Shown: positions 20,240 to 29,331 of the stretch, piece by piece
How positions within the stretch are numbered: the stretch's first letter is position 1
Layout: every line of letters begins with the position of its first letter
DNA from: a virus
DNA length: 36,013 nt
IMG/VR virus record: IMGVR_UViG_3300042914_000138
Location: 1 to 36,013 of that record
Strand: one strand, 5' to 3'
Program-made: the position numbers and the translations under genes
Notes under the pieces: generated by a model
What the model was told of the DNA's origin: nothing
Database searches by the model: none
Seen by the model: only the letters and a program-made list of their open reading frames with translations

Positions 20240-22003
20240 ATGGCAGAAAATATAGATTTAAATATTAATATAGGTGCAAACGTAACTGACTTACAATCGC
20301 AACTACAAAAAGCTGAAAATCTATTAAAACAATTTGAGGCTGCTTTAAAGAAAGCTACTAATGTTGGTGAGATTAATTATTTGAATAATTCAATTAAGAC
20401 TCTTAATACAACAATTAGCACTTTAGGTCAACAAATGAATAAAGTTGGCAGACCTGCTTCCGATGCTACAAATGCCTTAACAAACTTATCAAGGGTTGCA
20501 CAGGATGCTCCTTATGGATTTATAGGTATTGCGAATAACTTAAACCCTTTATTAGAATCGTTTCAAAGATTAAGTAAAGATGCTGGTGGTGCTGGTGGTG
20601 CTTTAAAATCAATGGTTGCAGGTCTTACAGGTCCAGCAGGTATTGGTATTGCTTTAGGTGTTGTTTCATCATTAGTTGTTGCATTTGGTGATGATATAGG
20701 TAATTTTATTACCGAAAAGATGCAAGGACTAGGTGAAGCATTTACAATTGAAAGCAATTTAATAAAAGAAAGTTCAAGTGCATTTGTTAAAGCTACCACA
20801 GATATTGATAAGCTAAAAAATAGCTTTGAGTTATTTCAACAAGGTTCAATTACTAAAGATAAGTTCTTAAAAGAGTTTAATTCTACTTTAGGAGATACAA
20901 TAGCAAAAACAAATGATTTAGCTACTGCTGAAAAGTTTTTGACTGATTATGCTCCTACATATATTGATATGACATTTAAAAAGGCTATTGCAGCAGAAGC
21001 ATCTGCTCAAGCAGCTAAAAAAATGTTGGAGTTGGAAATATCAAAAGGAACTCCTTTAACACCTTCAATTGGAACTGCATTTACTGCTATGTTTGGTAAT
21101 GCTGCCTCAATTGGTATTCAAGCAGCAGAAAGTAAATTAGCAATTCAAGAAGGTTTACAAGGGCAAATTGATTTATTAAAGAATCTTCGTAAAAAATATG
21201 ATGAAGAAGCTAATTTGCTTCAATTATCTTTAACTAATACTTTTGGAACTGCTGATGCAAGTACAACTACTGCAAAGCCTAAAAAAGATAAAACATTAAC
21301 ATTAAATCAAGCAAGTGATTTAATTAAAGCGACTAATAGAACAAATACCTTACTTGCACCAAAAGAAATAGCACCAGAAGATACATATTTTAAAGATCAA
21401 GAAAAGCTACATAATGATTTTGCTAAATGGCAAACTGGTTGGCTTAAAATGACTGAAAAGAATGTTGAAGGTAGTTTTAAAAAACAACAACAATATTTAG
21501 AAGAATTAAACAAATCATATGAACAATTTGCAAGTACAATAGCAAATACTGTAACTGGTGCTTTGTTTGGTATGTATGATGCTATGCAGCAAGGTGTAAG
21601 TGCTGGAGATGCATTAGGACAAATGTTTAGTAGATTATTAAGACAAATGGCAGAAATGGTTGTTCAAGCTGCAATATTTGCTGGGATTTTATCTTTAATA
21701 AGTGGTGGCGCAGCTGGGGGTGGAGTATCATTTATGGGTGCTTTTACTAAAATATTAGGCATACCAAAGATGGCTGCTGGTGGAGTTGCAACTGGTCCAA
21801 CATTAGCAATGATTGGTGAGGGAAGCGAAAGTGAAGCAGTATTGCCTTTAAGCAAACTTGGAAATATAATGCAAGGTTCATTTAATGCTGGTGCAATGAA
21901 TGGTAATAGTATGGGAAATAATGGTCAATTTGTATTAAGAGGTCAAGATTTAGTTTTAGCAATGCAAAGGTCTAATTCTTCACTAAATATAATTAGGGGT
22001 TAA
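20240..22003 (+). CDS. Tape measure protein
   Basis: In this 587-residue protein the N-terminal part is coiled-coil (NVTDLQSQLQKAENLLKQFE), with hydrophobic Gly-rich segments near residues 130-155 (AGLTGPAGIGIALGVVSSLV) and 470-500 (VVQAAIFAGILSLISGGAAG). The C-terminus (MAAGGVATGPTLAMIGEGSE, EAVLPLSKLG) is typical of phage tape measures. At roughly 1.5 angstrom per residue the tail would be about 85-90 nm. The hydrophobic parts may enter the host membrane during DNA injection. Confidence 0.9.
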   Translation: MAENIDLNINIGANVTDLQSQLQKAENLLKQFEAALKKATNVGEINYLNNSIKTLNTTISTLGQQMNKVGRPASDATNALTNLSRVAQDAPYGFIGIANNLNPLLESFQRLSKDAGGAGGALKSMVAGLTGPAGIGIALGVVSSLVVAFGDDIGNFITEKMQGLGEAFTIESNLIKESSSAFVKATTDIDKLKNSFELFQQGSITKDKFLKEFNSTLGDTIAKTNDLATAEKFLTDYAPTYIDMTFKKAIAAEASAQAAKKMLELEISKGTPLTPSIGTAFTAMFGNAASIGIQAAESKLAIQEGLQGQIDLLKNLRKKYDEEANLLQLSLTNTFGTADASTTTAKPKKDKTLTLNQASDLIKATNRTNTLLAPKEIAPEDTYFKDQEKLHNDFAKWQTGWLKMTEKNVEGSFKKQQQYLEELNKSYEQFASTIANTVTGALFGMYDAMQQGVSAGDALGQMFSRLLRQMAEMVVQAAIFAGILSLISGGAAGGGVSFMGAFTKILGIPKMAAGGVATGPTLAMIGEGSESEAVLPLSKLGNIMQGSFNAGAMNGNSMGNNGQFVLRGQDLVLAMQRSNSSLNIIRG

Positions 22004-24210
22004 TGGCATACGAAATTAAATATAGAATAACGGCAGCAACTAAATCGGATGTAACAAGTATAGTTAATATTTATGAGGATGATTACGATGGCGAAATAAT
22101 AGAATATCCTTGTATAAGTTTACAAATACAATACATACCAAGAAGTGATGATACATTTGAGCCTATTTATGTTAGTCAATTAAACGTGGCAATAGATGTT
22201 ACTGACAATGCAGAAGATATGCCTGACTTTACTACATTGAATGACAGAAAGTATTTTGTTAGAGTTTTAAGTGGTGCAAATTTAGATTGGCAAGGATGGG
22301 TTTTAAGTGAAAACGTACAATATGTATTTTCAACAGGTAGAAAACAATTAGCTTTTAATGCTATTGATGGATTAGGTATATTAGAAAGAATACCTTTTTT
22401 TATTGCTAATGATACAACTTTAGTTGATACTTTTACGGCTTTATTTTACATAAAGACTGCTTTATTAAATTTAGAATATCCATTAGAATATGATATTGTA
22501 AGCGGAGTTAGTTTTTATTCGGATGGAATGGATAATAGAACGGATGACCCAGCTGCGGATACATTAGGTCAATCATATATAAATTATGCAACTTTTATTA
22601 ATGATAATCAAGTTGCAACAAATTGTCTTGAAGTATTAACAAAGATTGTAAGATCAGTTGGTTCAAGATTATTTCAAGCAAAAGGAAACTTTTACATAGT
22701 TCCTTTAACTCAATTTGCACAAGATTCTTATTATGTTACTATTTACAATAGTGATGGAACAGTATTTGATGATGCAATTTATGAATCAACAGGCAATATT
22801 GAAGGTTTTACATCAAACACAAGCGGTTTATACTTTGTAGATAATAGCCAATTTAAACTAATAAGAAAAGGATTTAATAAGATTAGATTTGACAAAGTAA
22901 TTGAATATCCAAATAACTATATTACAAACTGGGATTTAAAGAATTATACAGTTGTAAGTCCAACAGAAGGTAATGCGTTTTCTTGGGAAGAAGAAAGATT
23001 TGTAGATGGAATAATTTATGTAAAGCCATATCCAAATAGAAGATACAATTCTTTTATTATGGAGTATTCCCTTTCAAATCCTTATACTGCATTAGTTAGA
23101 CCTATAAATTTACCTAAAGTAAATACAAGCGATGTACTAAAGTTATCTATGGATGTGGTTGGATTAGGAGTTCCTGCAAGTGGACCAGATGCTTTATTTA
23201 TTCTTAAAATAATAGTTGATGATGGGGTTAGTTCGGTATTTTTAGATAACAATAAACAATGGGTAAACACAAGTTTTAATGACCATTATTATTTTTATCC
23301 ATTTAGTTCAACCGACCCTAAAGTAAATTTAGATTTGGTTATGCCTTTGTTACCAATAGGAGGCGATTTGAGTATTGAAATTATTTTATGTGATAATGCT
23401 GCTCCTTATTGGAAATCAACTGTTGGTTCTATTGAAGCAAGTAATTTTCAATTAGTAGTTGAAACATATTTTAAGCAAGTAACAACAGAAAGTTTTATCA
23501 ATGATTCAAATGAGTATGTTTTAGATATTGACCTTGCTTTAGGCTTTAATGATGTTAATGATGGCTTTTTTACATATAGAGGATTTTTAAGCGATTCAAC
23601 AGGTTTAAACTTAAAGAATTGGTACAGACAAGAATATCCTACCGACATTTATAGAAGTTTAAGTGAGTTAGTAGTTAAGCAATATTCTAACTGCTTAAAT
23701 AAGAACATTATTAACTTGGATGCTTCTTTTATGGGTATGGAAACAACCGACGGAAGATTTAGCGGTGCAATGAGAATTACTGCTTCCGATACTGACCCAG
23801 CACAAATAACTGTTCAAAATAAAAGTTACATAATAGGTAATTCAACAATGGATTTACCAAATGATGTAATAATGGCTACTTTATTGGACATCAATCCAGA
23901 GAATGTAGAAACAACAATGACTACTATTTACGATAGTAATAACTTGCCATCGGAGGTTACAGGATATTCACACTTTAGGTCTAATGGTTATTTAACTAAG
24001 GAGGCTGCTCTCGCTGCGCCTTTAACTGGTAACGTTGTTTACTTAGCAGATATTGGTGTTCCTTCAGTTGGGGATTTCTTCTATCAAAGTGAGTTCTTAA
24101 CAGTTGGATTTAATGGTGCAAATATTTGGTGGAAAGTTTTAGTTACAGATACTTACTCACAAGCATATAGAATTAGCGGAGCAGGTGAAATATTAGAAAC
24201 ATTCGGATAA
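22003..24210 (+). CDS. Distal tail / baseplate hub-like protein
   Basis: In this 735-residue protein, which starts in a TAATG overlap with the tape measure, the N-terminal 130 residues (PIYVSQLNVAIDVTDNAEDM, DWQGWVLSENVQYVF, KQLAFNAIDGLGILERI) resemble the distal-tail domain that caps the tube in Bacteroidetes siphophages. The middle is beta-rich with aromatic patches, possibly carbohydrate-binding. The last 80 residues (TKEAALAAPLTGNVVYLADI, then GDFFYQSEF) look like a separate small domain. It probably replaces Dit and Tal. Confidence 0.7.
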   Translation: MAYEIKYRITAATKSDVTSIVNIYEDDYDGEIIEYPCISLQIQYIPRSDDTFEPIYVSQLNVAIDVTDNAEDMPDFTTLNDRKYFVRVLSGANLDWQGWVLSENVQYVFSTGRKQLAFNAIDGLGILERIPFFIANDTTLVDTFTALFYIKTALLNLEYPLEYDIVSGVSFYSDGMDNRTDDPAADTLGQSYINYATFINDNQVATNCLEVLTKIVRSVGSRLFQAKGNFYIVPLTQFAQDSYYVTIYNSDGTVFDDAIYESTGNIEGFTSNTSGLYFVDNSQFKLIRKGFNKIRFDKVIEYPNNYITNWDLKNYTVVSPTEGNAFSWEEERFVDGIIYVKPYPNRRYNSFIMEYSLSNPYTALVRPINLPKVNTSDVLKLSMDVVGLGVPASGPDALFILKIIVDDGVSSVFLDNNKQWVNTSFNDHYYFYPFSSTDPKVNLDLVMPLLPIGGDLSIEIILCDNAAPYWKSTVGSIEASNFQLVVETYFKQVTTESFINDSNEYVLDIDLALGFNDVNDGFFTYRGFLSDSTGLNLKNWYRQEYPTDIYRSLSELVVKQYSNCLNKNIINLDASFMGMETTDGRFSGAMRITASDTDPAQITVQNKSYIIGNSTMDLPNDVIMATLLDINPENVETTMTTIYDSNNLPSEVTGYSHFRSNGYLTKEAALAAPLTGNVVYLADIGVPSVGDFFYQSEFLTVGFNGANIWWKVLVTDTYSQAYRISGAGEILETFG

Positions 24211-24215
24211 TTGAT

Positions 24216-24223
24216 TAAATTTG
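24216..24223 (+). promoter_or_regulatory. -7 box four bases before the second tail-tube-like gene
   Basis: TAAATTTG is followed by four bases and ATG 24228. No -33 box is obvious. If used, the mRNA would be leaderless or nearly so. Confidence 0.4.
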
Positions 24224-24227
24224 TAAT

Positions 24228-24920
24228 ATGGGAGCAGTAATAGGAAATAATGTGATGCTTTATTGGCATAGAACAGATGTTGACCCAGAGGTTGATGTCG
24301 CTTTTGCGTGTAGTACAAATTGTACGTTTAATGTAAACGTAGATCAAAAAGAGGTAACAAGCCAATCAAGTGCTTGGTTTAGAGAATATAAAAATGATGT
24401 TGCTACTTGGAATGTTACTTGTGATGGGTTGATTACTTTGACTGGTTTTTCATATTTGTTTATGTTAGAAAAGCAGTTAGCAAGAGAACCAATAGAAATT
24501 AAGTTTGTAGTGGATAATGGAGTTGATGGTTTGACAATTATTAACGGAACTTGTAATATATCAAGTTTAGCAATAAACGCACCACAAAAGGATGTGGCTA
24601 CTTACAATATTAGCCTACAAGGTACAGGTGCATACAATACAACAGGAACGGAGGTTGACCCAAGCGGTGTGATTATAGTAGGTTCAAATCCTGTTAAGAC
24701 AAAAGGTTACACGGCAAGTGGTGGCGAAACATCAATTACTTTTGCAGACACGATAGGTTATGCTTGTTTGTACGTTTCAAGAGGTGGTGTGGATGCACAA
24801 AACATTTTAACAACAGGAACTCCAACAGGTGATGATGTTAAGTTTATAAGTTCAACTGGGGTTCTTACTTTTGGTAGACCTTTAGAAGCTGGGGAGTATG
24901 TAAGAATGTTAGCACAATAA
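24228..24920 (+). CDS. Second tail-tube-like protein (TP901-1 tail fold)
   Basis: In this 230-residue protein residues about 1-145 (NNVMLYWHRTDVDPEVDVAF, CSTNCTFNVNVDQKEVTSQS, FREYKNDVATWNVTCDGLIT, VATYNISLQGTGAY) match Phage_tail_2-type tube proteins. The C-terminal 85 residues form an extra beta-rich domain (ETSITFADTIGYACLYVSRG). It lies after the distal tail gene, so it may be a tail-tip ring or decoration rather than the main tube. It possibly has its own promoter. Confidence 0.65.
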   Translation: MGAVIGNNVMLYWHRTDVDPEVDVAFACSTNCTFNVNVDQKEVTSQSSAWFREYKNDVATWNVTCDGLITLTGFSYLFMLEKQLAREPIEIKFVVDNGVDGLTIINGTCNISSLAINAPQKDVATYNISLQGTGAYNTTGTEVDPSGVIIVGSNPVKTKGYTASGGETSITFADTIGYACLYVSRGGVDAQNILTTGTPTGDDVKFISSTGVLTFGRPLEAGEYVRMLAQ

Positions 24921-24927
24921 AAACTAT

Positions 24928-25455
24928 ATGAAACAAATTAAAAACTATCCTAATTATTATCTTACACTAAGTGGTAAGGTATTTAACTTAAAAACTATGA
25001 AATGGTTAAATCCTTTTATAGCAAATAATGGGTACTATTCGGTTTGTTTATATAATGAAAATGGTGGTAAATATAAATTATTGCATAGGTTAATTATGGA
25101 AACTTATGTTGAGAATATAGATGGCAAAAAATATGTAAATCATATAGACGGAGTAAAAACAAACAATAGCATCTTTAATCTTGAATGGTGTACGCACAGT
25201 GAGAATATGCAACATTCTTGGAAAAGTGGGTTAAGCAAAACAAGTGAAAAGAATAGACAAAATGGTAGAAATACAATTCACATTGCTTTAAAGGCAGCAA
25301 ATGAATTGAAAAGAAAGAAGGTAATAGATTTATCAAATGGTAAGATTTATAATTCTACAAATGAAGCTGCTTTTGAATTAGGATACAAAAAACCAACTTT
25401 GTCAAATTGGCTAAATGGACATAGGGAAAATAAAACAAGTTTAAGATATTTATAA
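24928..25455 (+). CDS. HNH homing endonuclease (NUMOD4/HNH_3/NUMOD1-like)
   Basis: In this 175-residue protein domains run as NUMOD4-like MKQIKNYPNYYLTLSGKVFN, HNH core YVNHIDGVKTNNSIFNLEWC, and NUMOD1-like KIYNSTNEAAFELGYKKPTL. It is clearly related to the endonuclease at 5857 along its whole length (shared GYYSVCL, VNHI-x-G-x-KT-x-N, NLEW, NKTSL). It is inserted between the tail and fibre genes without disrupting either neighbour. Confidence 0.87.
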   Translation: MKQIKNYPNYYLTLSGKVFNLKTMKWLNPFIANNGYYSVCLYNENGGKYKLLHRLIMETYVENIDGKKYVNHIDGVKTNNSIFNLEWCTHSENMQHSWKSGLSKTSEKNRQNGRNTIHIALKAANELKRKKVIDLSNGKIYNSTNEAAFELGYKKPTLSNWLNGHRENKTSLRYL

Positions 25456-25465
25456 ATTTAGATAA

Positions 25466-28400
25466 ATGAGTCAAATTTTAGTTACAGGCGAAGCAAAGAT
25501 TAGGGATATACAAGGTCCAGTAGTGGCTAATAGTGGGGTAATAACTGCTTTAGATGGTGCTGCATCTCAATATGTAAGAGGAGATGGTACTTTAGCTGAC
25601 TTTCCTACATCAAGTGGTGGAGGAAGTTCGGTTTCTTACTATCTTAATTCAAGTGTTTCACAAGGTACAATAGGAGGTGTTGCTTATAGAGAATTAAATA
25701 AAGAACCAATTATAGGTGCTGGAACTGACATTGCTATATCTGCTAACGGATATGTGGCGAGTTACTTAACTGATGCTAATGACCCTGATGTATTATCAAT
25801 TCCTGGCGGTAACTTTAATTGTGAGTTTTACTTTAGCGTGAATAACAATACAGGCAATCCTTTTTTTTATGCAGAACTTTATAAGTACGATGGCACAACT
25901 TTTACCTTATTAGGTAGTAGTGTTGGAGTTCCAGAGTATATCAATCAAGGAACTATAATAGCACCTTACTATTTTGCTATTCCTGTCGCTACTGCTGCCT
26001 TAGCTTTAACGGATAGATTAGCAATTAGAATCTATGTAAACGTTGATGGTAGAACAGTTACTTTACATACCGAGAATGGTCATTTATGTCAAGTAGTTAC
26101 CACTTTGTCAAAGGGGATGGTTTCTTTAAATAACTTAACAGATCAATCACAATTTTTAGCGGTTGGAACAAGCGGAACAAACTTTAACATTGTTTCAAGT
26201 GGAGATACGCATACTTTTAACATACCAAATGCAGGTGTTGCAGATAGAGGATTAATAACCAATTTAGCACAAACAATAGGAGGCGCTAAAACATTTAGTA
26301 GTGTTTTAAGAACAGATGGTGGATTCCTATTAAAAGATTCTACATTAGCAACTGTTGATGGATATACTTCAATAGGTGGTGTTGTAGGAAGTATAAGTAT
26401 AGGTTACGCTATTAGTTCTACTCCTTATATAAATGATTTAGAATTTGCACCTGCAACAAGCAATACATACACTTTCCCTAATGCATCTGGCACTCTTGCT
26501 TTAACAAGCAATTTAAGTTCATACGTTCCTTATACAGGTGCGACTGCTGATGTAAATTTAGGTGTTAATTTTTTAATTGCTAATGCTGCAAAATTTGATG
26601 GTTCAGGTAGTTTTGGTGGACATATAGCATTAAAACAAAATGGAACTGCCGCTGCTTATACTGGATATGCAACACTTTCATCTATTGGAGTTAATAAATT
26701 AAATATTTATTATGGAGAAGCAGCAGCTTATGCAACAGAGTTAGATAATTCATTGTTAACACAATCAAGATTATATAAATTCCCAGACCTATCTGGTACT
26801 TTAGCATTACTTGAAGGAAGCCAAACGTTTAGTGGTTCAAAGATTTTTAGTAATAGTGCAAAATTTACAAGTTTAGTTTTTGTTGATAGACAAATTAATA
26901 TATCTAAAACTCCAAGTTTAGTTGCTTATACAGGTGGTTACATTACAAACTATGGAACAACAAGTGGAATTATCTATGCAGATGGTGATACAAGCAATTT
27001 AAGTACACTAAACTTTAATTTTGGAGGTAATTACACATACACATTCCCTGCAGCAAGTGGTACTTTAGCATTGACATCAAATCTTAGTGCTTATGTACCA
27101 TATAGCGGAGCAACTGCAGCAGTAAATTTAGGTGCTTTTGGATTAAGTGCATCTTCTATAAGTCTTACTGATAGTGTTTATTTACAAAATAATAAATCAA
27201 TTTGGGGTACTGATTTTGCAGGTACAACTCAATATAATTTATTAAGTTTAAATATTTCAAATAAAGTTGGTATTGATGCAGCCGGATTAGGTGTTGTATT
27301 TGGAGGAACAATAGGTAACGGAACTTATACTTATACATTACCAAGTGCAACAGGTACTTTGGCATTGACAAGCAACCTATCTGCTTACCTACCTTTAGCA
27401 GGTGGTACGCTTACAGGTGCTTTAAATGGTACAAGTGCAACGTTTGGAGGTTTACTTACTATCAATGTACCTACTGACAATACAACAGTTGGTATATTTC
27501 ACGCTGGAGGCGGTACTGCAAATAGAGGTTTAAAAATATCAACATTCGTAAGTGTTAACGACAATGCAGGTGTAAGATTAGATGCACAAACAACCGCAGG
27601 AGGAGCAACTTTAGCTTTAGCAACTGCGGGAGTTGATAGACTTACAATAGGTGCTACTGGTGCTGCTACATTCTCAAGTAGTGTTACTACTGGTTCAACT
27701 GCAACAAACACCGCAGGTTTAATTGTTAGAGGTGGTTCAAGTATAGGAACTGCAAGTGCATCAAGTGGTCAAATTTTAGTTGGTCAAACATCTACATATA
27801 GACTTTCTTTGGCTTATGATGATAACACTGGATATGCTTATATTGATAACTTGTATGACAATGTTAATAGTAACATATATATAAGAACAAGAACAAATGG
27901 AACACCTGTAAATGCTTTAACTATATTAGGTGGTGGTAACGTTGGAATCGGAACTACAAGTCCGGGAGCAAAGCTTGAAGTTGTAGGAGTAAATGAAAAT
28001 GTATTAAAATTAAGGAATGGAAGTGGACAACCCGCTTTAGTTAGATTTAATGATACGAGTACTACGGCTGACCCTTATGTTGGTTCATACGGCAACGATT
28101 TAGCCTTTGGAATATATGGTGTTGGAGAATCAATGCGTATAAATTCAAGTCGCAATGTTGGAATAGGAACAAGTACAATATCAAGTGCAGCTAAATTACA
28201 AGTAGTTGGTGGCTTATTAGCAGTTGAGCCTACAAATGGTAATACAGATATTCAAATATTATTAGGTAGAGGCTTATCAAGTCTTGGTACATCTGCTGGT
28301 AGTGGTATTACATCAAAAGTAAATTTTGCATTTGAGGGTAGTAATGATAATTTTTATCAAGAAATTGGATTTGTAACTACTACTGCTAACCAAACAAGGG

Positions 28401-29326
28401 CAAATTCTGCGGCTGACTTTTATATATCTACCAAAGCTGCGGGCGCATCTTCGCCAAGTGAAAAATTTAGAATAACAAGCGGTGGTAACGTTGGAATCGG
28501 AACGAGTTCAGTTGATTCATCTGTTTCAGTAGATATTCAAAATCGTAGTGCAAGTTCAAATAATGTTTTATTAAGAGTTAAAAATACAAGTGCAAGTGAA
28601 GATGTAGGTTTTGTGATAAATGGAATAAATGGAGGAGTAGAATATGATTACAAAATAGGAATAAACACAATTGCTAATACAAGTGATTTGACTTTTAGTA
28701 CTGCACAAGCAAGTGGTTATAGATGGTACACAAGTAGTGCTGAAGTAATGAGAATCACATCGGGGGGTGAGGTTGGTATCGGTGTTACTCCTTCATCTGG
28801 TAATAGATTTTGGGTAAAAGGTTCAGATTCTACAAGTGGTAATACATCTATTTTTGTACAAAATAGCTCAAATACAACCTTATTTTTTGTAAGAAATGAT
28901 GGAGTAATTAATACTGGTAGTGCAAGTGGTTCTCCATATAATAGAACAACAGGTTCTTTTGGAAACTTATTTGTAGATTTTGATGGTAGCTTATATCGCG
29001 GAACTGCATCGTCTCAAAGATTTAAAGAAAATATAACTGATTGGAGTGGTAGTGGATTAGAAACAATCTTAGCACTTAAACCAAAGACATTTACTTACAA
29101 AGAAGATTATTATAGTCAACCAGAAAGACAATTCTTAGGATTGATTGCAGAAGAAGTTGCGGAAGTTTCTCCTTTATTAGCTGATTTCCAAAATGAAGAT
29201 GGAACTGGACAAGTAGAAAACGTAAGATATGCTAATATAGTAGTTCCACTTATTAAAGCCATCCAAGAACTAACACAAAAAGTAAACGACCAACAACAAA
29301 CAATAAACTCACTTATTAATAGATAA
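25466..29326 (+). CDS. Large tail fibre with C-terminal S74 chaperone domain
   Basis: The 1286-residue protein has an N-terminal attachment region (MSQILVTGEAKIRDIQGPVV), then repeats: GTLALTSNLS-x-YVPY-x-GAT starting near residues 342 and 532, a third partial copy near 630, and several (S)GGNVGIGT(T/S)S units. The C-terminus has S1182-S-Q-R-F-K1187-ENI and LGLIAEEVAEVSPLL...YANIVVPLIKAIQEL, the endosialidase-type intramolecular chaperone (peptidase S74), with the Ser and Lys of its self-cleaving dyad. The chaperone trimerises the fibre and is then cut off. Host recognition is the likely role. Confidence 0.9.
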   Translation: MSQILVTGEAKIRDIQGPVVANSGVITALDGAASQYVRGDGTLADFPTSSGGGSSVSYYLNSSVSQGTIGGVAYRELNKEPIIGAGTDIAISANGYVASYLTDANDPDVLSIPGGNFNCEFYFSVNNNTGNPFFYAELYKYDGTTFTLLGSSVGVPEYINQGTIIAPYYFAIPVATAALALTDRLAIRIYVNVDGRTVTLHTENGHLCQVVTTLSKGMVSLNNLTDQSQFLAVGTSGTNFNIVSSGDTHTFNIPNAGVADRGLITNLAQTIGGAKTFSSVLRTDGGFLLKDSTLATVDGYTSIGGVVGSISIGYAISSTPYINDLEFAPATSNTYTFPNASGTLALTSNLSSYVPYTGATADVNLGVNFLIANAAKFDGSGSFGGHIALKQNGTAAAYTGYATLSSIGVNKLNIYYGEAAAYATELDNSLLTQSRLYKFPDLSGTLALLEGSQTFSGSKIFSNSAKFTSLVFVDRQINISKTPSLVAYTGGYITNYGTTSGIIYADGDTSNLSTLNFNFGGNYTYTFPAASGTLALTSNLSAYVPYSGATAAVNLGAFGLSASSISLTDSVYLQNNKSIWGTDFAGTTQYNLLSLNISNKVGIDAAGLGVVFGGTIGNGTYTYTLPSATGTLALTSNLSAYLPLAGGTLTGALNGTSATFGGLLTINVPTDNTTVGIFHAGGGTANRGLKISTFVSVNDNAGVRLDAQTTAGGATLALATAGVDRLTIGATGAATFSSSVTTGSTATNTAGLIVRGGSSIGTASASSGQILVGQTSTYRLSLAYDDNTGYAYIDNLYDNVNSNIYIRTRTNGTPVNALTILGGGNVGIGTTSPGAKLEVVGVNENVLKLRNGSGQPALVRFNDTSTTADPYVGSYGNDLAFGIYGVGESMRINSSRNVGIGTSTISSAAKLQVVGGLLAVEPTNGNTDIQILLGRGLSSLGTSAGSGITSKVNFAFEGSNDNFYQEIGFVTTTANQTRANSAADFYISTKAAGASSPSEKFRITSGGNVGIGTSSVDSSVSVDIQNRSASSNNVLLRVKNTSASEDVGFVINGINGGVEYDYKIGINTIANTSDLTFSTAQASGYRWYTSSAEVMRITSGGEVGIGVTPSSGNRFWVKGSDSTSGNTSIFVQNSSNTTLFFVRNDGVINTGSASGSPYNRTTGSFGNLFVDFDGSLYRGTASSQRFKENITDWSGSGLETILALKPKTFTYKEDYYSQPERQFLGLIAEEVAEVSPLLADFQNEDGTGQVENVRYANIVVPLIKAIQELTQKVNDQQQTINSLINR
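28484..28509 (+). repeat. 26-bp direct repeat, copy 1 (first fibre gene)
   Basis: Identical to 30529-30554 in the next fibre gene, and its first 20 bases also recur at 27935-27954. It encodes the GNVGIGTSS unit. Identical DNA, including synonymous positions, suggests recent exchange or conversion between fibre genes. Confidence 0.85.
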
Positions 29327-29331
29327 AGAAT

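Noticed and set aside
27165-27371. Minus-strand frames within the fibre genes (also 27499-27711 and 29316-29666)
   Set aside because: They are shadows of repetitive fibre coding sequence without recognisable motifs.
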